A DNA stretch of 64,000 nucleotides from Lentzea albidocapillata (GCF_000719115.1 NZ_JOEA01000001.1:62001-126000); one strand, 5' to 3'. Shown: positions 1 to 8,228, counted from the stretch's first letter. Translations and numbers: made by a program. Notes: generated from the sequence alone by a model not told the origin.

Positions 1-133
1 CGGGCAGCGCGCACAGCAGCAGTTTGACGTTCTGGTGTCGCACCGGAACCGCACACGAGTCGCCTGCCAGCAGCGTTCCCGCCAGCAGGCCGGCCGACTC
101 GTGATCGATGTCCAGCACGAAGTCGTTGCTCAT
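1..133 (-). CDS. Hypothetical protein, N-terminal part only
   Basis: An open frame reads leftward from an ATG at 131-133 and runs off the left edge; 44 residues are visible, beginning MSNDFVLDID. Codons end mostly in G or C, as in real genes here. A weak AGGG lies upstream. No domain can be recognised in this fragment. It is divergent from the decarboxylase gene, and the 82-bp gap holds the ECF41-type promoter. Function unknown. Confidence 0.5.
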   Translation of the reverse strand, partial: MSNDFVLDIDHESAGLLAGTLLAGDSCAVPVRHQNVKLLLCALP

Positions 134-180
134 GAAGGGACCCTATGAGTAGACCGGCTCGCGCCCCAGTCACCCAAAGG

Positions 181-207
181 TGTCACGTTCTGTCGGGCTG
201 TCTCGTC
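181..207 (+). promoter_or_regulatory. Putative ECF41-type promoter
   Basis: TGTCACG at 181-187 and CGTC at 204-207 are separated by 16 bp. ECF41 sigma factors are known to use a TGTCACA -35 and a CGTC -10. The -10 ends 8 nt before the ATG at 216, so the transcript would start at or next to the start codon. An ECF41 gene lies at 2330-3190. The pairing of promoter and sigma factor is inferred. Confidence 0.65.
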
Positions 208-215
208 CATCGGGC

Positions 216-773
216 ATGACGAGGATCAAGGGAGTCCCCAAGAAGGACGCGGGCCTGCTGCTCAAGGCCGTGTACTGGTTCGCGCGGCGGGAGTTCGGCG
301 CGGTGCCGGAACCCGTCACGGTGATGGCGCACCACCCCAAGCTGCTGATGGCGGGCGGGCGGCACGAACTCGCGATCAAGAAGGCGATCCACGGGCCGTT
401 GTTCGAGCTGTGCGTCTACCGCACGGCGGTGAAGCTCGGCTGTTCGTGGTGCGTCGACTTCGGCGCCATGCTGATGAAGCACGGGGGCCTCGACATCGAG
501 CGCCTCAAGCACATCGACTCCTACGCCACGTCGCCGCTGTTCACCGACCTCGAACGCAAGGCGCTCGCCTACGCAGACGCGATGACCGACACGCCCGTCG
601 CCGTCACCGACGAGCAGGTCGCCGAGCTGGAGGAGCTGCTGGGACGCAAGGAACTCGTCGCGCTGACCTACCAGGTCGCGCTGGAGAACCAGCGAGCCCG
701 GTTCAACAGCGCGTTCGACATCAGGGACCAGGGTTTCACCAGTGGTGACGCCTGCCGCGTGCCGACAAACTAA
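216..773 (+). CDS. Carboxymuconolactone decarboxylase (AhpD-like) family protein
   Basis: The 185-aa protein belongs to the carboxymuconolactone decarboxylase/AhpD fold. It has a redox-type CSWC motif in its middle, the CxxC signature of AhpD-like alkylhydroperoxidase-type members, preceded by a family-typical helix. The start is set at ATG 216: an in-frame GTG at 180 overlaps the -35 of the ECF41-type promoter, and translation from 216 matches the usual N-terminus. There is no Shine-Dalgarno, fitting a leaderless message. A methyltransferase gene follows 4 nt after the stop, so the two are probably one operon. The CMD family is a classic partner of ECF41 sigma factors. Substrate unknown. Confidence 0.85.
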   Translation: MTRIKGVPKKDAGLLLKAVYWFARREFGAVPEPVTVMAHHPKLLMAGGRHELAIKKAIHGPLFELCVYRTAVKLGCSWCVDFGAMLMKHGGLDIERLKHIDSYATSPLFTDLERKALAYADAMTDTPVAVTDEQVAELEELLGRKELVALTYQVALENQRARFNSAFDIRDQGFTSGDACRVPTN

Positions 774-777
774 AGCG

Positions 778-1590
778 GTGGAGAAAATCACCCTGACCGG
801 GGCGCAGGAGACCATGCTCGCCACGCTGTACGGCCGGGCGCTCGACAGCGAGCGCCCCGCGTCCGTGCTGCACGACACCGAGGCGAAGCGTGCCGTCGAC
901 CGCATCGACTACGACTTCGCCAAGACCGGGATGAACACGACCACCTCGGTAGGCGTCGCCATCCGCGGCAGGGTGCTCGACGACTGGACGCGCGAGTTCC
1001 TGCGGCGCAACCCGTCCTGCACGGTGCTGCATCTGGCGTGTGGGCTGGACACTCGCGCGCACCGGATCGAACGGCCAGACACCGTGCGGTGGGTCGACGT
1101 CGACATGCCGGACGTCGTTGCGTTGAGGCACAAGCTCTTGCCCGTGCCACAAGGTGACTATCGCCTCGTGGCGTCGTCGGTCACCGAGGACGCCTGGCTC
1201 GCCGAAGTGCCCGCCGATCGTCCGGTCGTGGCGGTGTTCGAGGGACTGTCGATGTACCTCACGCAGGCGGAGGGTCATGCGTTGATCAGCAGGATCACCA
1301 GCCGGTTCTCCAGCGGTGAGCTGCTGTTCGACGTCTACGGCCCGTGGGGGATCAAGCTGCAGAAGCTCGTGCCGGCCGTGCGCAACGCCGGCGCGACCTT
1401 GCACTGGGGCGTCGACGATCCGCGCGAGATCGAGGCACTGCGCCCCGGACTGACCACTGTGGACTCCTGGCGCAGCGTGGACCTGCCGCACCTGGACGCG
1501 TTGCCCAGGTCCGGCAGGATCCAGATGAAGGTCGTCAGCGCGATCCCGAAGCTCCGTGACGTCGGGAAGCTGCTGCGAATGCGGTGGTAG
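778..1590 (+). CDS. Class I SAM methyltransferase, leucine carboxyl methyltransferase-like
   Basis: This 270-aa protein looks like the actinobacterial LCMT/TcmP-type O-methyltransferases. It has a SAM-binding LHLACGLDTRAHR segment near residue 75 (family pattern LGAGLDTRA), an acidic VDVDMP strand after it, and VFEGLSMYL at the motif IV/V position. The start is GTG 778, four nucleotides after the decarboxylase stop, giving operon-like coupling. An upstream in-frame start at 742 would overlap that gene and is not favoured. If the ECF41-type promoter is used, this gene would be controlled by it too. The methylated substrate cannot be inferred. Confidence 0.8.
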   Translation: MEKITLTGAQETMLATLYGRALDSERPASVLHDTEAKRAVDRIDYDFAKTGMNTTTSVGVAIRGRVLDDWTREFLRRNPSCTVLHLACGLDTRAHRIERPDTVRWVDVDMPDVVALRHKLLPVPQGDYRLVASSVTEDAWLAEVPADRPVVAVFEGLSMYLTQAEGHALISRITSRFSSGELLFDVYGPWGIKLQKLVPAVRNAGATLHWGVDDPREIEALRPGLTTVDSWRSVDLPHLDALPRSGRIQMKVVSAIPKLRDVGKLLRMRW

Positions 1591-1591
1591 T

Positions 1592-2218
1592 TCAGGTCTC
1601 CAGGACGAAGTCGAACTTGGCGGTGTAGCGGTTGCCGACGAGCGGGCCGAGCTCGACCTCGCACTCGCGGTCGAGGTAGGCGTCGCGCCGGTTCAGGTAG
1701 GGCACGTTCATCCCGTACGCCCTGAGGTTGTCCGGGAAGAACAGCTGCGTGGTGAGGATACGGCCGGCGCGGGGCTGGGCCTTGACGTGGATGTGCGGTG
1801 TGCGGCCGGGATAGTCCTTGGGCACGATCGTCTCCAGCACGTACGCGCCGGAGGCGTTGGTGAACTGGTGGCCGCGCATCTTGAACGTGGTGTTGTCGTA
1901 CACGCCCCGGTCGTCCGCCTGCCAGAAGTCCAGCAGTGCGTTGGCGATCGGCTGGCACTTCATGGTGTAGACGAAGCCGGTGATGCTGAGCACGATCCCG
2001 GTGACGCCGGGCGTGCGCAGGTTCGTGCGCTGCGGGGAGTTCCGCTTGAAGTAGGGACCCTCGATGTTCGACGGGGTGTCGTCGTCATCGACGCAGGTCG
2101 GGGTCAGGGGAAGGGGCGCGCTGCGCGCCGTGGTGGCGCCGGCGGCGGTCAGGGCGACCACGGCGGCCGCACCGGTCGCCAGGAACGCCCGGCGTGAGGG
2201 GATGTCGTGTTCGGGCAT
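1592..2218 (-). CDS. Tat-exported intradiol ring-cleavage dioxygenase family protein
   Basis: The 208-aa product starts at ATG 2218, with CCGGAG about 8 nt upstream. The N-terminus carries a twin-arginine signal (SRRAFLATGAA), so the mature protein is probably exported folded with its metal. The body shows intradiol dioxygenase features: IEGPYFK early, a DFWQADDRGVYDN block, and GRTPHIHVK with the HxH iron ligands. The family cleaves catechol-type rings between the hydroxyls using Fe(III) bound by two Tyr and two His. Exported members are common in actinomycetes and their substrates are mostly unknown. The gene lies downstream of the ECF41 gene on the same strand (111-bp gap) and ends against the convergent methyltransferase. 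Confidence 0.85.
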   Translation of the reverse strand: MPEHDIPSRRAFLATGAAAVVALTAAGATTARSAPLPLTPTCVDDDDTPSNIEGPYFKRNSPQRTNLRTPGVTGIVLSITGFVYTMKCQPIANALLDFWQADDRGVYDNTTFKMRGHQFTNASGAYVLETIVPKDYPGRTPHIHVKAQPRAGRILTTQLFFPDNLRAYGMNVPYLNRRDAYLDRECEVELGPLVGNRYTAKFDFVLET

Positions 2219-2329
2219 GTTCGAACTCCGGTGGTTGCAACCCGCGGCAGGGGGCTTGGGCTGGACCAGCGGGCCGAACGTTAGCCACGGAACGATCCCG
2301 GTTCCAGTTGTGGTCCAGACCAAAAGCCG

Positions 2330-3190
2330 TCAGAACGCCACGTGGGTCAGCTTGTCCGGGTTCGCGATGTCGTAGATGGCCTTGACCTTGCCCTCGTGCA
2401 CGGTGAACGCCGTCACGCGCGCCGACACCTCGCCGTACGCGGGCATGAGCACGCCCAGTTCGCCGTTGACGAACATCGGCCGGTGCTCCTCCGGGTAGCC
2501 GTACTTGCGCATCAGGCCGAGGAAGAAGCGAGCGACCTTGTCCGCTCCGGAGACCGTGCGGACCGCCGTGCGCACCTTGCCGCCGCCGTCGCCGATCATC
2601 ATCGCGTCGGGGTGCAGCAGTTCGAGCACGCCGTCGATGTCCCCGCTCGCCATGGCCCGCAGGAACTTCTCCAGCACCTCCTGCTGCTCGGCCAGCGCGG
2701 CACGCGGCGGCGGGTCGGCGTCCGCGACGGCCTTGCGGGCGCGGGAGGCGTGCTTGCGCGCGGCGGCCTCCGAGACCTGCAGCACGTCGGCGATCTCGTT
2801 GAACGGCAAGGAGAACGCGTCGTGCAGCACGAACGCGACGCGCTGGTCCGGCGTGAGCCTGTCGAGCACCACCAGCGCGGCCATCCGCACACCGTCGGAC
2901 TGCACCACGCTCGCCAGCGGGTCGTCCTCGCCGGTCGTGAGCAGCGGCTCGGGCAGCCACGAGCCCACGTACGTCTCGCGGCGCACGGCGGCGGAGCGCA
3001 GCCGGTCGAGGCAGATGCGGCTGACGACGGTCGTGAGCCAGGCGCGCGCGTCCTGCACGCCCTCGGCCTTCGCGAACCGCGGCCACGCCTCCTGCACGGC
3101 GTCCTCGGCGTCGGCGAAACTGCCGGTCAGCCGGTAGGCGACGCCGATCAGGTGCGTCCGGTGGAGTCCGAAGACGTCGGCGGTGGTCAC
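2330..3190 (-). CDS. ECF41-family RNA polymerase sigma factor with SnoaL-like C-terminal domain
   Basis: The 286-aa protein has sigma region 2 (residues ~5-75, with DAEDAVQEAW), region 4 (~105-160) and a C-terminal SnoaL/NTF2-like domain. It shows all three ECF41 hallmarks: WLPEPL between the sigma regions, DGGGK in the SnoaL domain, and NPDKL near the C-terminus. In this family the fused domain replaces a separate anti-sigma factor and modulates activity. The likely GTG start at 3190 is 35 bp from the divergent dnaG start. ECF41 genes usually sit beside carboxymuconolactone decarboxylases, oxidoreductases or epimerases, and such a decarboxylase is at 216-773 behind a matching promoter. No self-promoter was seen. 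Confidence 0.9.
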   Translation of the reverse strand: MTTADVFGLHRTHLIGVAYRLTGSFADAEDAVQEAWPRFAKAEGVQDARAWLTTVVSRICLDRLRSAAVRRETYVGSWLPEPLLTTGEDDPLASVVQSDGVRMAALVVLDRLTPDQRVAFVLHDAFSLPFNEIADVLQVSEAAARKHASRARKAVADADPPPRAALAEQQEVLEKFLRAMASGDIDGVLELLHPDAMMIGDGGGKVRTAVRTVSGADKVARFFLGLMRKYGYPEEHRPMFVNGELGVLMPAYGEVSARVTAFTVHEGKVKAIYDIANPDKLTHVAF

Positions 3191-3225
3191 GGTCGGCAGT
3201 TTGCCAGGGGATTAGACTTGGCCGT

Positions 3226-5112
3226 GTGGCAGGACGCATCAGGGAGAGCGACATCGCATTGGTGCGTGAGCGCAGCCGTATCGACGAGGTCGTCGGTGAC
3301 CAGGTTTCGCTGAAGCGGGCCGGCGGCGGAGCACTCAAGGGGTTGTGCCCGTTCCACGACGAGAAGTCGCCGTCGTTCAACGTGCGTCCGTCGCACGGCA
3401 CGTTCCACTGCTTCGGCTGCGGCGAGGGCGGCGACGTGATCGCCTTCGTGATGAAGGTCGAGCACCTGTCGTTCGTGGAGGCCGTCGAGCGGCTCGCGGA
3501 CCGGGTGGGCATCCAGCTGACCTACGAGGGCGGCGGCGCCACGATCCAGCGCGACCGCGGCACGCGCGGCAGGCTCATCGAGGCGCACAAGGCGGCTGCC
3601 GAGTACTACGCGGAGCAGCTCGCGACGCCCGACGCGCAGGCGGCGCGGGAGTTCCTGGCCGAGCGCGGGTTCGACGAGGCCGCGGCACGCCAGTTCGGCT
3701 GCGGGTTCGCGCCCGGCGGCTGGGACAGGCTGACGAAGCACCTGCTCGGCCGCGGGTTCGAGCTGCAGGAGCTGATCAAGTCGCAGCTCACCAAGGAGGG
3801 CCGCCAGGGGCCGATCGACCGGTTCCACCGGCGGTTGCTGTGGCCCATCAAGGAGATCAGCGGGGACGTCGTGGGGTTCGGCGCGCGGCGGATCTTCGAC
3901 GACGACCCGATCCAGGCGAAGTATCTCAACACCAGCGAGTCGATGATCTACAAGAAGTCGCAGGTGCTGTTCGGGCTCGACCAGGCCAAGCGCGAGATCG
4001 CCAAGCGCAAGCAGGCCGTCATCGTCGAGGGCTACACCGACGTGATGGCGATGCACCTGGCCGGCGTGCCGACGGCGGTCGCCTCCTGCGGCACGGCGTT
4101 CGGCACGGACCACATGAACGTGCTGCGCAGGCTGCTGATCGACGACGACGTCAACGGCGAGGTCATCTTCACCTTCGACGGCGACGAGGCGGGCCAGAAG
4201 GCCGCGCTCAAGGCGTTCGACGGGGAGCAGCACTTCTCCGCGCAGACCTACATCGCGGTTGCGCCGGACGGCATGGACCCGTGCGAGCTGCGGCAGGCCA
4301 AGGGCGACGTGGCGGTGCGCGACCTGGTGGCGCGGCGCATCCCGTTGATCGAGTTCGCGATCAAGGCCCAGCTCAAGGCCTACGACCTCGACTCCGTGGA
4401 CGGCCGCGTCGAGGCACTGAAGAAGATGGTGCCGTTCGTCGCGCAGATCAAGGACAGGGCCAAGCGCGACGGCTACGCGACGCGGCTGGCGTGGTGGGTG
4501 GGCTGGGACGACGAGGCGATGGTCGTGCGCCGGGTCCGTCAGGTCTCCGGCGGCAGGACGCCGGTCGCCGTTGCGCGCGCCGACCCGAACCAGATGGCGC
4601 TGGGCGTCGAGGTCGACGGCCCGGCCAGGCCGAACCCGCGTGATCCCCGGCTGGTGCCCGAACGCGAGGTGCTCAAGATCGCGCTCCGGCTGCCCGAGTA
4701 CGCCGGTCCGATGTACGACTCGCTGCCGGACGAGTCCTTCACGGACCCGGCGTACGTGGCGCTGCACCGGGCGATCCGCGCGGCCGGTGGCGCGTCCTGC
4801 GGGCTCGAGGGCTCGGCGTACCTGGAGGCGATCTCGCAGGCGTGTTCGCACGCGTCGGTGCGGTCGGTGATGACCGAACTCGCGGTGGAACCGTTGGCCG
4901 TCAAGCAGAACGACGAGTTCCGCTACGTGTCGATGGTCATCGCGCGGTTGCAGGAGGTCCAGGTCGGCAAACAGGTCGAGGACGTGAAGTCGCGGTTGCG
5001 GCGGCTGTCCCCGATCAAGGACGCCGACGAGTACCGGGCGCTGTGGGGCGACCTGGTGGCGCTGGAGGAGTACCGCAAGGCGCTCCTGCAGCAGAGCGCT
5101 GGAGTGCTGTAG
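3226..5112 (+). CDS. dnaG: DNA primase DnaG
   Basis: DnaG makes the RNA primers for chromosome replication. The 628-aa protein has the N-terminal zinc site (C41, H44, C62, C65; CPFH and CFGCGEGGD), the TOPRIM core with EGYTD at E268 and FDGDEAG at D318, and a C-terminal helicase-binding region. Length is normal. The start is GTG 3226: a TAGACT -10 box at 3213-3218 lies 7 nt before it and there is no Shine-Dalgarno, so the message is probably leaderless. It is divergent from the ECF41 gene and is followed by a gene that starts inside its stop codon. Confidence 0.97.
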   Translation: MAGRIRESDIALVRERSRIDEVVGDQVSLKRAGGGALKGLCPFHDEKSPSFNVRPSHGTFHCFGCGEGGDVIAFVMKVEHLSFVEAVERLADRVGIQLTYEGGGATIQRDRGTRGRLIEAHKAAAEYYAEQLATPDAQAAREFLAERGFDEAAARQFGCGFAPGGWDRLTKHLLGRGFELQELIKSQLTKEGRQGPIDRFHRRLLWPIKEISGDVVGFGARRIFDDDPIQAKYLNTSESMIYKKSQVLFGLDQAKREIAKRKQAVIVEGYTDVMAMHLAGVPTAVASCGTAFGTDHMNVLRRLLIDDDVNGEVIFTFDGDEAGQKAALKAFDGEQHFSAQTYIAVAPDGMDPCELRQAKGDVAVRDLVARRIPLIEFAIKAQLKAYDLDSVDGRVEALKKMVPFVAQIKDRAKRDGYATRLAWWVGWDDEAMVVRRVRQVSGGRTPVAVARADPNQMALGVEVDGPARPNPRDPRLVPEREVLKIALRLPEYAGPMYDSLPDESFTDPAYVALHRAIRAAGGASCGLEGSAYLEAISQACSHASVRSVMTELAVEPLAVKQNDEFRYVSMVIARLQEVQVGKQVEDVKSRLRRLSPIKDADEYRALWGDLVALEEYRKALLQQSAGVL

Positions 5113-5612
5113 TGGGGTTGTTCCGACGGTTGTTCGGCAACGGTGCGCCGGACGGCTTCACCGGTTCGCTGGAGAACGACGAGACCGTGATCGCGTTCGC
5201 GCCCGTGCAGACGGGCGGGCACCTCGTGGTGACGTCGTTCGGGCTGTGGGTTCCGGGTGACGAGCCGCGGCGGATCGGCTGGCACCTGATCAGCAAGGTG
5301 AAGTGGGAGGGCTCGCTGCGGGTGGTCGAGGCGGTCGAGGCCTCCGTCGAAGGGCCCGTCGTGCTGCTGGAAGACCTTCCCGCGCAACGGTTCGCACTGG
5401 ACGACCCGCGGCGCGTGCTGCGCGCGATCAGCCAGCGCGTCGAGGGGTCGATCCGGGCGCGGGAGCGCGTCGAGTCGCCCGGAGTGTGGATCCTGCAGCG
5501 CAAGATCCCCGGCCGTGACGGCGTGGTGTGGCAGGCGCGCGGGGATGCCGGCGTGGATCTGGGAGCCGTGCGCGAGGCCGTTTCGGCGTTCGCCGCGAAG
5601 CTTGCGGGCTAG
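5112..5612 (+). CDS. Conserved actinobacterial protein encoded after dnaG
   Basis: The gene starts at a GTG that overlaps the dnaG stop (TAGTG), implying translational coupling, and encodes 166 aa. The protein opens with GLFRRLFGNG and then resembles a small beta-rich domain (GGHLVVTSFGLWV). No signal peptide or membrane segment is evident. Similar proteins occur next to dnaG in Pseudonocardiaceae, but no biochemical role is known to me. The frame is open further upstream inside dnaG; that part is a shadow. Confidence 0.8.
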   Translation: MGLFRRLFGNGAPDGFTGSLENDETVIAFAPVQTGGHLVVTSFGLWVPGDEPRRIGWHLISKVKWEGSLRVVEAVEASVEGPVVLLEDLPAQRFALDDPRRVLRAISQRVEGSIRARERVESPGVWILQRKIPGRDGVVWQARGDAGVDLGAVREAVSAFAAKLAG

Positions 5613-5636
5613 CAGTACGCGTGTACTGTTAGCCGT

Positions 5637-6377
5637 ATGTGGGATCCGGCGCAGTACCTGGCCTTCGCCGATCACCGGGCAAGGCCGTTCTACGAACTCG
5701 TTGGGCGCGTACGGGCTTCGGAGCCTCGTCGCGTCGTCGACGTGGGCTGCGGGCCCGGCAACCTGACCTCGTCGCTGTCCGCGCGGTGGCCCTCGGCGGT
5801 GGTGGAGGCGTTCGACTCGTCTCCGGAGATGGTCGAGGCGGCGCGTTCGGCCGGTGTCGACGCTCGCGTTGACGACGTGACCACGTGGGAACCGTTGCCG
5901 GACACCGACGTCGTCGTGTCGAACGCGGTCCTCCAGTGGGTCGCTTCACATCCCTCGATCGTGTCGAAGTGGGTCGACGCGCTGCCGTCCGGCGCGTGGC
6001 TCGCGTTCCAGGTCCCCGGCAACTACGCGGACGCGTCGCACCGCCTGATCCGTGAGGTGGCGGGAGAGGGATTGGCGCACGTCTTCCGTGCGGAGAAGCC
6101 GGTTCTGGACCCTGTCGAGTACGCGGACCTGCTCGGCGACTGCGCCGTCGCGGACGTCTGGGAGACGACGTACGTGCAGCGGTTGTCCGGCCCGGATCCC
6201 GTACTCGAATGGGTGAGTGGCACGGCTTTGCGGCCCGTGCGTGCGGCACTGTCCTCAGCGGACTGGGACGCCTATGTGGCGGAACTGGCGCCGCGGCTGC
6301 GTGAGGCGTACCCGCAGCGAGCCGACGGCACCACTTGGTTCCCTTTCAGGCGGATCTTCGCGGTCGCCCAGGTGTGA
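5637..6377 (+). CDS. tam: Trans-aconitate 2-methyltransferase family protein
   Basis: The 246-aa protein matches the Tam family, which methylates trans-aconitate with SAM and so removes an aconitase inhibitor. Seen: MWDPAQYLAFADHRARPF at the N-terminus, SAM motif VDVGCGPGNLT at residues ~40-50, the acidic FDSSPEMVE segment, and NAVLQWV, all typical of Tam. Length is normal. A TACTGT -10 box at 5624-5629 lies 7 nt before ATG 5637, so it is probably leaderless. A small palindrome (AGTAC-GCGT-GTACT, 5614-5627) overlaps that -10 and could be a repressor site. The gene is 24 bp after its neighbour but appears to have its own promoter. Confidence 0.85.
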   Translation: MWDPAQYLAFADHRARPFYELVGRVRASEPRRVVDVGCGPGNLTSSLSARWPSAVVEAFDSSPEMVEAARSAGVDARVDDVTTWEPLPDTDVVVSNAVLQWVASHPSIVSKWVDALPSGAWLAFQVPGNYADASHRLIREVAGEGLAHVFRAEKPVLDPVEYADLLGDCAVADVWETTYVQRLSGPDPVLEWVSGTALRPVRAALSSADWDAYVAELAPRLREAYPQRADGTTWFPFRRIFAVAQV

Positions 6378-6383
6378 AGCGCG

Positions 6384-6665
6384 TCACTTCCGCGGCGTCA
6401 TCGGGGAAGTGGTGACCTTGCCGTCGGAGTTCTCCTGGTGACGCCACGGAGCCTTCTCGGCTGCCTTTTCCGCGACATCCGTGGCCCGGTCCTTCGCCTG
6501 AACTGCGGCTTCGAACGCCTTGTCCTTGGCTTGGGCGGCCGTCTTGCGCACGGTCGGGTTGGCGGTGAAGCGGTGCCAGAGGCGCACGATCTGGTCGTAA
6601 CGCTCCCGTCCGGCCTTCGCGCCGAGCACGTAGCCGATCGCCGCGCCCACCAAGATGCCCTTCAT
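6384..6665 (-). CDS. Small YtxH-like membrane-anchored protein
   Basis: This 93-aa protein has one N-terminal hydrophobic segment containing a glycine-rich GAAIGYVLGAKAGRERYDQI stretch, then a charged, alanine- and lysine-rich tail likely to form helix or coiled coil (VRKTAAQAKDKAFEAAVQ and similar). This is the pattern of YtxH-type or general-stress small proteins of actinomycetes. A good Shine-Dalgarno (GAGGAGA) precedes the ATG. It is convergent with tam, 6 bp apart. Exact function unknown. Confidence 0.8.
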   Translation of the reverse strand: MKGILVGAAIGYVLGAKAGRERYDQIVRLWHRFTANPTVRKTAAQAKDKAFEAAVQAKDRATDVAEKAAEKAPWRHQENSDGKVTTSPMTPRK

Positions 6666-6726
6666 GTAGCGTCTCCTCTCGCATCGTGCCTGTTCAGAGC
6701 CTGTGATGCCGCCAAGTGGGGGGTCC

Positions 6727-6758
6727 TTGCAAAACCCCTTTCGCGGCTCATGTAGAGT
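6727..6758 (+). promoter_or_regulatory. Possible promoter of tRNA-Asn
   Basis: TAGAGT at 6753-6758 could be a -10, with TTGCAA at 6727-6732 as a poor -35; the 20-bp gap is long. The transcript would start near 6765. A leader hairpin (TGTCAGG 6766-6772 with CCTGACA 6883-minus-100, i.e. 6783-6789) would precede the tRNA. Weak call. Confidence 0.35.
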
Positions 6759-6808
6759 TACCCACTGTCAGGAGGAACCAAGCCTGACACGCTAGAACAA
6801 CCGAACAT

Positions 6809-6881
6809 TCCCCCATAGCTCAATTGGCAGAGCATGCGACTGTTAATCGCAGGGTTACTGGTTCGAGTCCAGTTGGGGGAG
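6809..6881 (+). tRNA. tRNA-Asn(GTT)
   Basis: A full cloverleaf is visible. The acceptor TCCCCCA (6809-6815) pairs with TGGGGGA (6874-6880), followed by discriminator G. The anticodon stem TGCGA/TCGCA encloses loop CTGTTAA, giving anticodon GTT, and the T loop is TTCGAGT. CCA is not encoded. A strong terminator follows seven bases downstream. Confidence 0.97.
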
Positions 6882-6887
6882 CTTAGC

Positions 6888-6925
6888 CACTAGGCCCCAG
6901 TCATCCGACTGGGGCCTAGTGCTTT
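6888..6925 (+). terminator. Terminator after tRNA-Asn
   Basis: A perfect 15-bp stem (6888-6902 with 6907-6921, loop ATCC) is followed by CTTT. It lies directly after the tRNA and should end its transcript. It also explains why the in-frame GTG at 6919 is not the start of the next gene. Confidence 0.85.
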
Positions 6926-6951
6926 GCCGGGCCTTGAGCCAGCTTGGACGG

Positions 6952-7812
6952 ATGGCCACCCGCTTCGCGAACCTCCGCCGCATCTCCGCGCTCGACCCCG
7001 TGGCCGACCACGAGGAGATCGTGAGGATCTCCGCCGGTCTGGAGTTCCCGTGGGACTACCAGAAGTCCCTCGAAATGGCGCTGTTCCGCACGTACTGCGT
7101 CCCGACGATCTCCGGCCTGCTGGAACGCACCGGAGAGTTCGAACGGCGCCCGCAGAAGCGCTACGACGACACGGCCGTCCTGATGGCGGAACTGGTCGAG
7201 CACGGCTACGACTCCCCACGCGGCCGTGAGGCGCTCCGCGTCGTCAACCGCCAGCACGGCCGTTACGACATCTCGAACGACGACATGCTCTACGTGCTTT
7301 CGACGTTCATCTATGACCCGATCGACTGGCTGCGCCGCTACGGCTGGCGTTCGTTGACCCGCAACGAACAACTGGCCGGATTCCACTTCTACCGCGCGGT
7401 CGGCGCCCGCATGGGCATCAAGGACATCCCGGCCGGCTACGACGAGTTCCTGGCGTTCAAAACGGCCTACGAGCAGGAGCACTTCGTGTTCGCGCCGTCG
7501 AACCGCCGCATCGGCCAGTACACGCTGGACCTGTTCTGCTCGTGGTACCCGTCCGTGGCGCGTCCGGTGGTCGCACGGGCCGTGGTCGCGATGCTGGACC
7601 CGGCGATGGTGCGAGCGTTCGGGTTCGTCGCGCCGCCTTCGTGGGTCGGTGCTCTGGGACGGCGTGCGTTGCGGCTGAGGGCTTTCGTCGTGCGCCGGAT
7701 GCCGGTACGCAAGGCGCTGAAGCTCACCAGCACCCCCAACCGCACTTACCCGGGCTATCCGCGCGGCTACCGGCCGGCGGACCTGGGCGCGACCTCCAGT
7801 ACGGCCCGCTGA
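6952..7812 (+). CDS. MpaB-family (DUF2236) oxygenase-like protein
   Basis: The 286-aa protein belongs to the DUF2236 group, which includes the fungal MpaB oxygenase and latex-clearing rubber oxygenases; several members bind b-type heme. Family features seen are the RYDDTAVLMAELVEHG segment, NRQHGRYDISNDDMLYVL in the middle, and a WLRRYGW helix. The natural substrate cannot be deduced. ATG 6952 is chosen as start, with GGACGG just upstream; the longer frame from 6919 begins inside the tRNA terminator. The last 46 bp overlap the convergent acetyltransferase gene. Confidence 0.8.
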   Translation: MATRFANLRRISALDPVADHEEIVRISAGLEFPWDYQKSLEMALFRTYCVPTISGLLERTGEFERRPQKRYDDTAVLMAELVEHGYDSPRGREALRVVNRQHGRYDISNDDMLYVLSTFIYDPIDWLRRYGWRSLTRNEQLAGFHFYRAVGARMGIKDIPAGYDEFLAFKTAYEQEHFVFAPSNRRIGQYTLDLFCSWYPSVARPVVARAVVAMLDPAMVRAFGFVAPPSWVGALGRRALRLRAFVVRRMPVRKALKLTSTPNRTYPGYPRGYRPADLGATSSTAR

Positions 7813-8228
7813 CCGTTGCGCACGAAGCCCAACGCCTTCAGGAACTCGTTGCCGGGCTTGAAGTCGTCGAGCCGCACGTGCACGCGCGTGACGTCCGGGA
7901 AGCGCTCGGCCAGGGCCTTCGCCATCTCCGTGCCGATGCCCCACCGGCGCAGATCCCGCGGCACCAGGAAGAACCCGATGCTCGCCTCGCCCTGAGCGGG
8001 GTGGCCGACCACGAGGTCCACGAACCCGATCATGCCCTGTGCCTGCGCGACCAGCAGGTGCTTCTGCTCGAACGCGGCACCCTCCGGCAACGCGTAGAAG
8101 AGGCTCTGCACGTCACCGGGCCCGGACGGATGCCCCGTGGCGGCCTGGAACCAGTCGTCGCAGTCGGCGAACAGCGCCAGCACCTCCGGCTCGTCCGCCG
8201 GGGTGAAGTCGCGGAGGATCAAACGCAC
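7767..8228 (-). CDS. GNAT-family N-acetyltransferase
   Basis: This 153-aa protein has the GNAT fold pattern: an N-terminal LRDFTPADEPEVLALF helix, a central ASIGFFLVPRDLRRWGIGTEM block (acetyl-CoA pyrophosphate loop RRWGIGT) and a late GNEFLKALGFVRNGQ segment. It would transfer an acetyl group to an amine on a small molecule or protein; the acceptor is unknown. It starts at GTG 8228, and its 3' end overlaps the convergent DUF2236 gene by 46 bp. Confidence 0.85.
   Translation of the reverse strand: MRLILRDFTPADEPEVLALFADCDDWFQAATGHPSGPGDVQSLFYALPEGAAFEQKHLLVAQAQGMIGFVDLVVGHPAQGEASIGFFLVPRDLRRWGIGTEMAKALAERFPDVTRVHVRLDDFKPGNEFLKALGFVRNGQRAVLEVAPRSAGR

Noticed and set aside
180..215. Upstream GTG start for the decarboxylase
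   Set aside because: It lies in the -35 of the likely promoter; homologous N-termini start at 216.
6919..6951. Upstream GTG start for the DUF2236 protein
   Set aside because: It begins inside the tRNA-Asn terminator stem.
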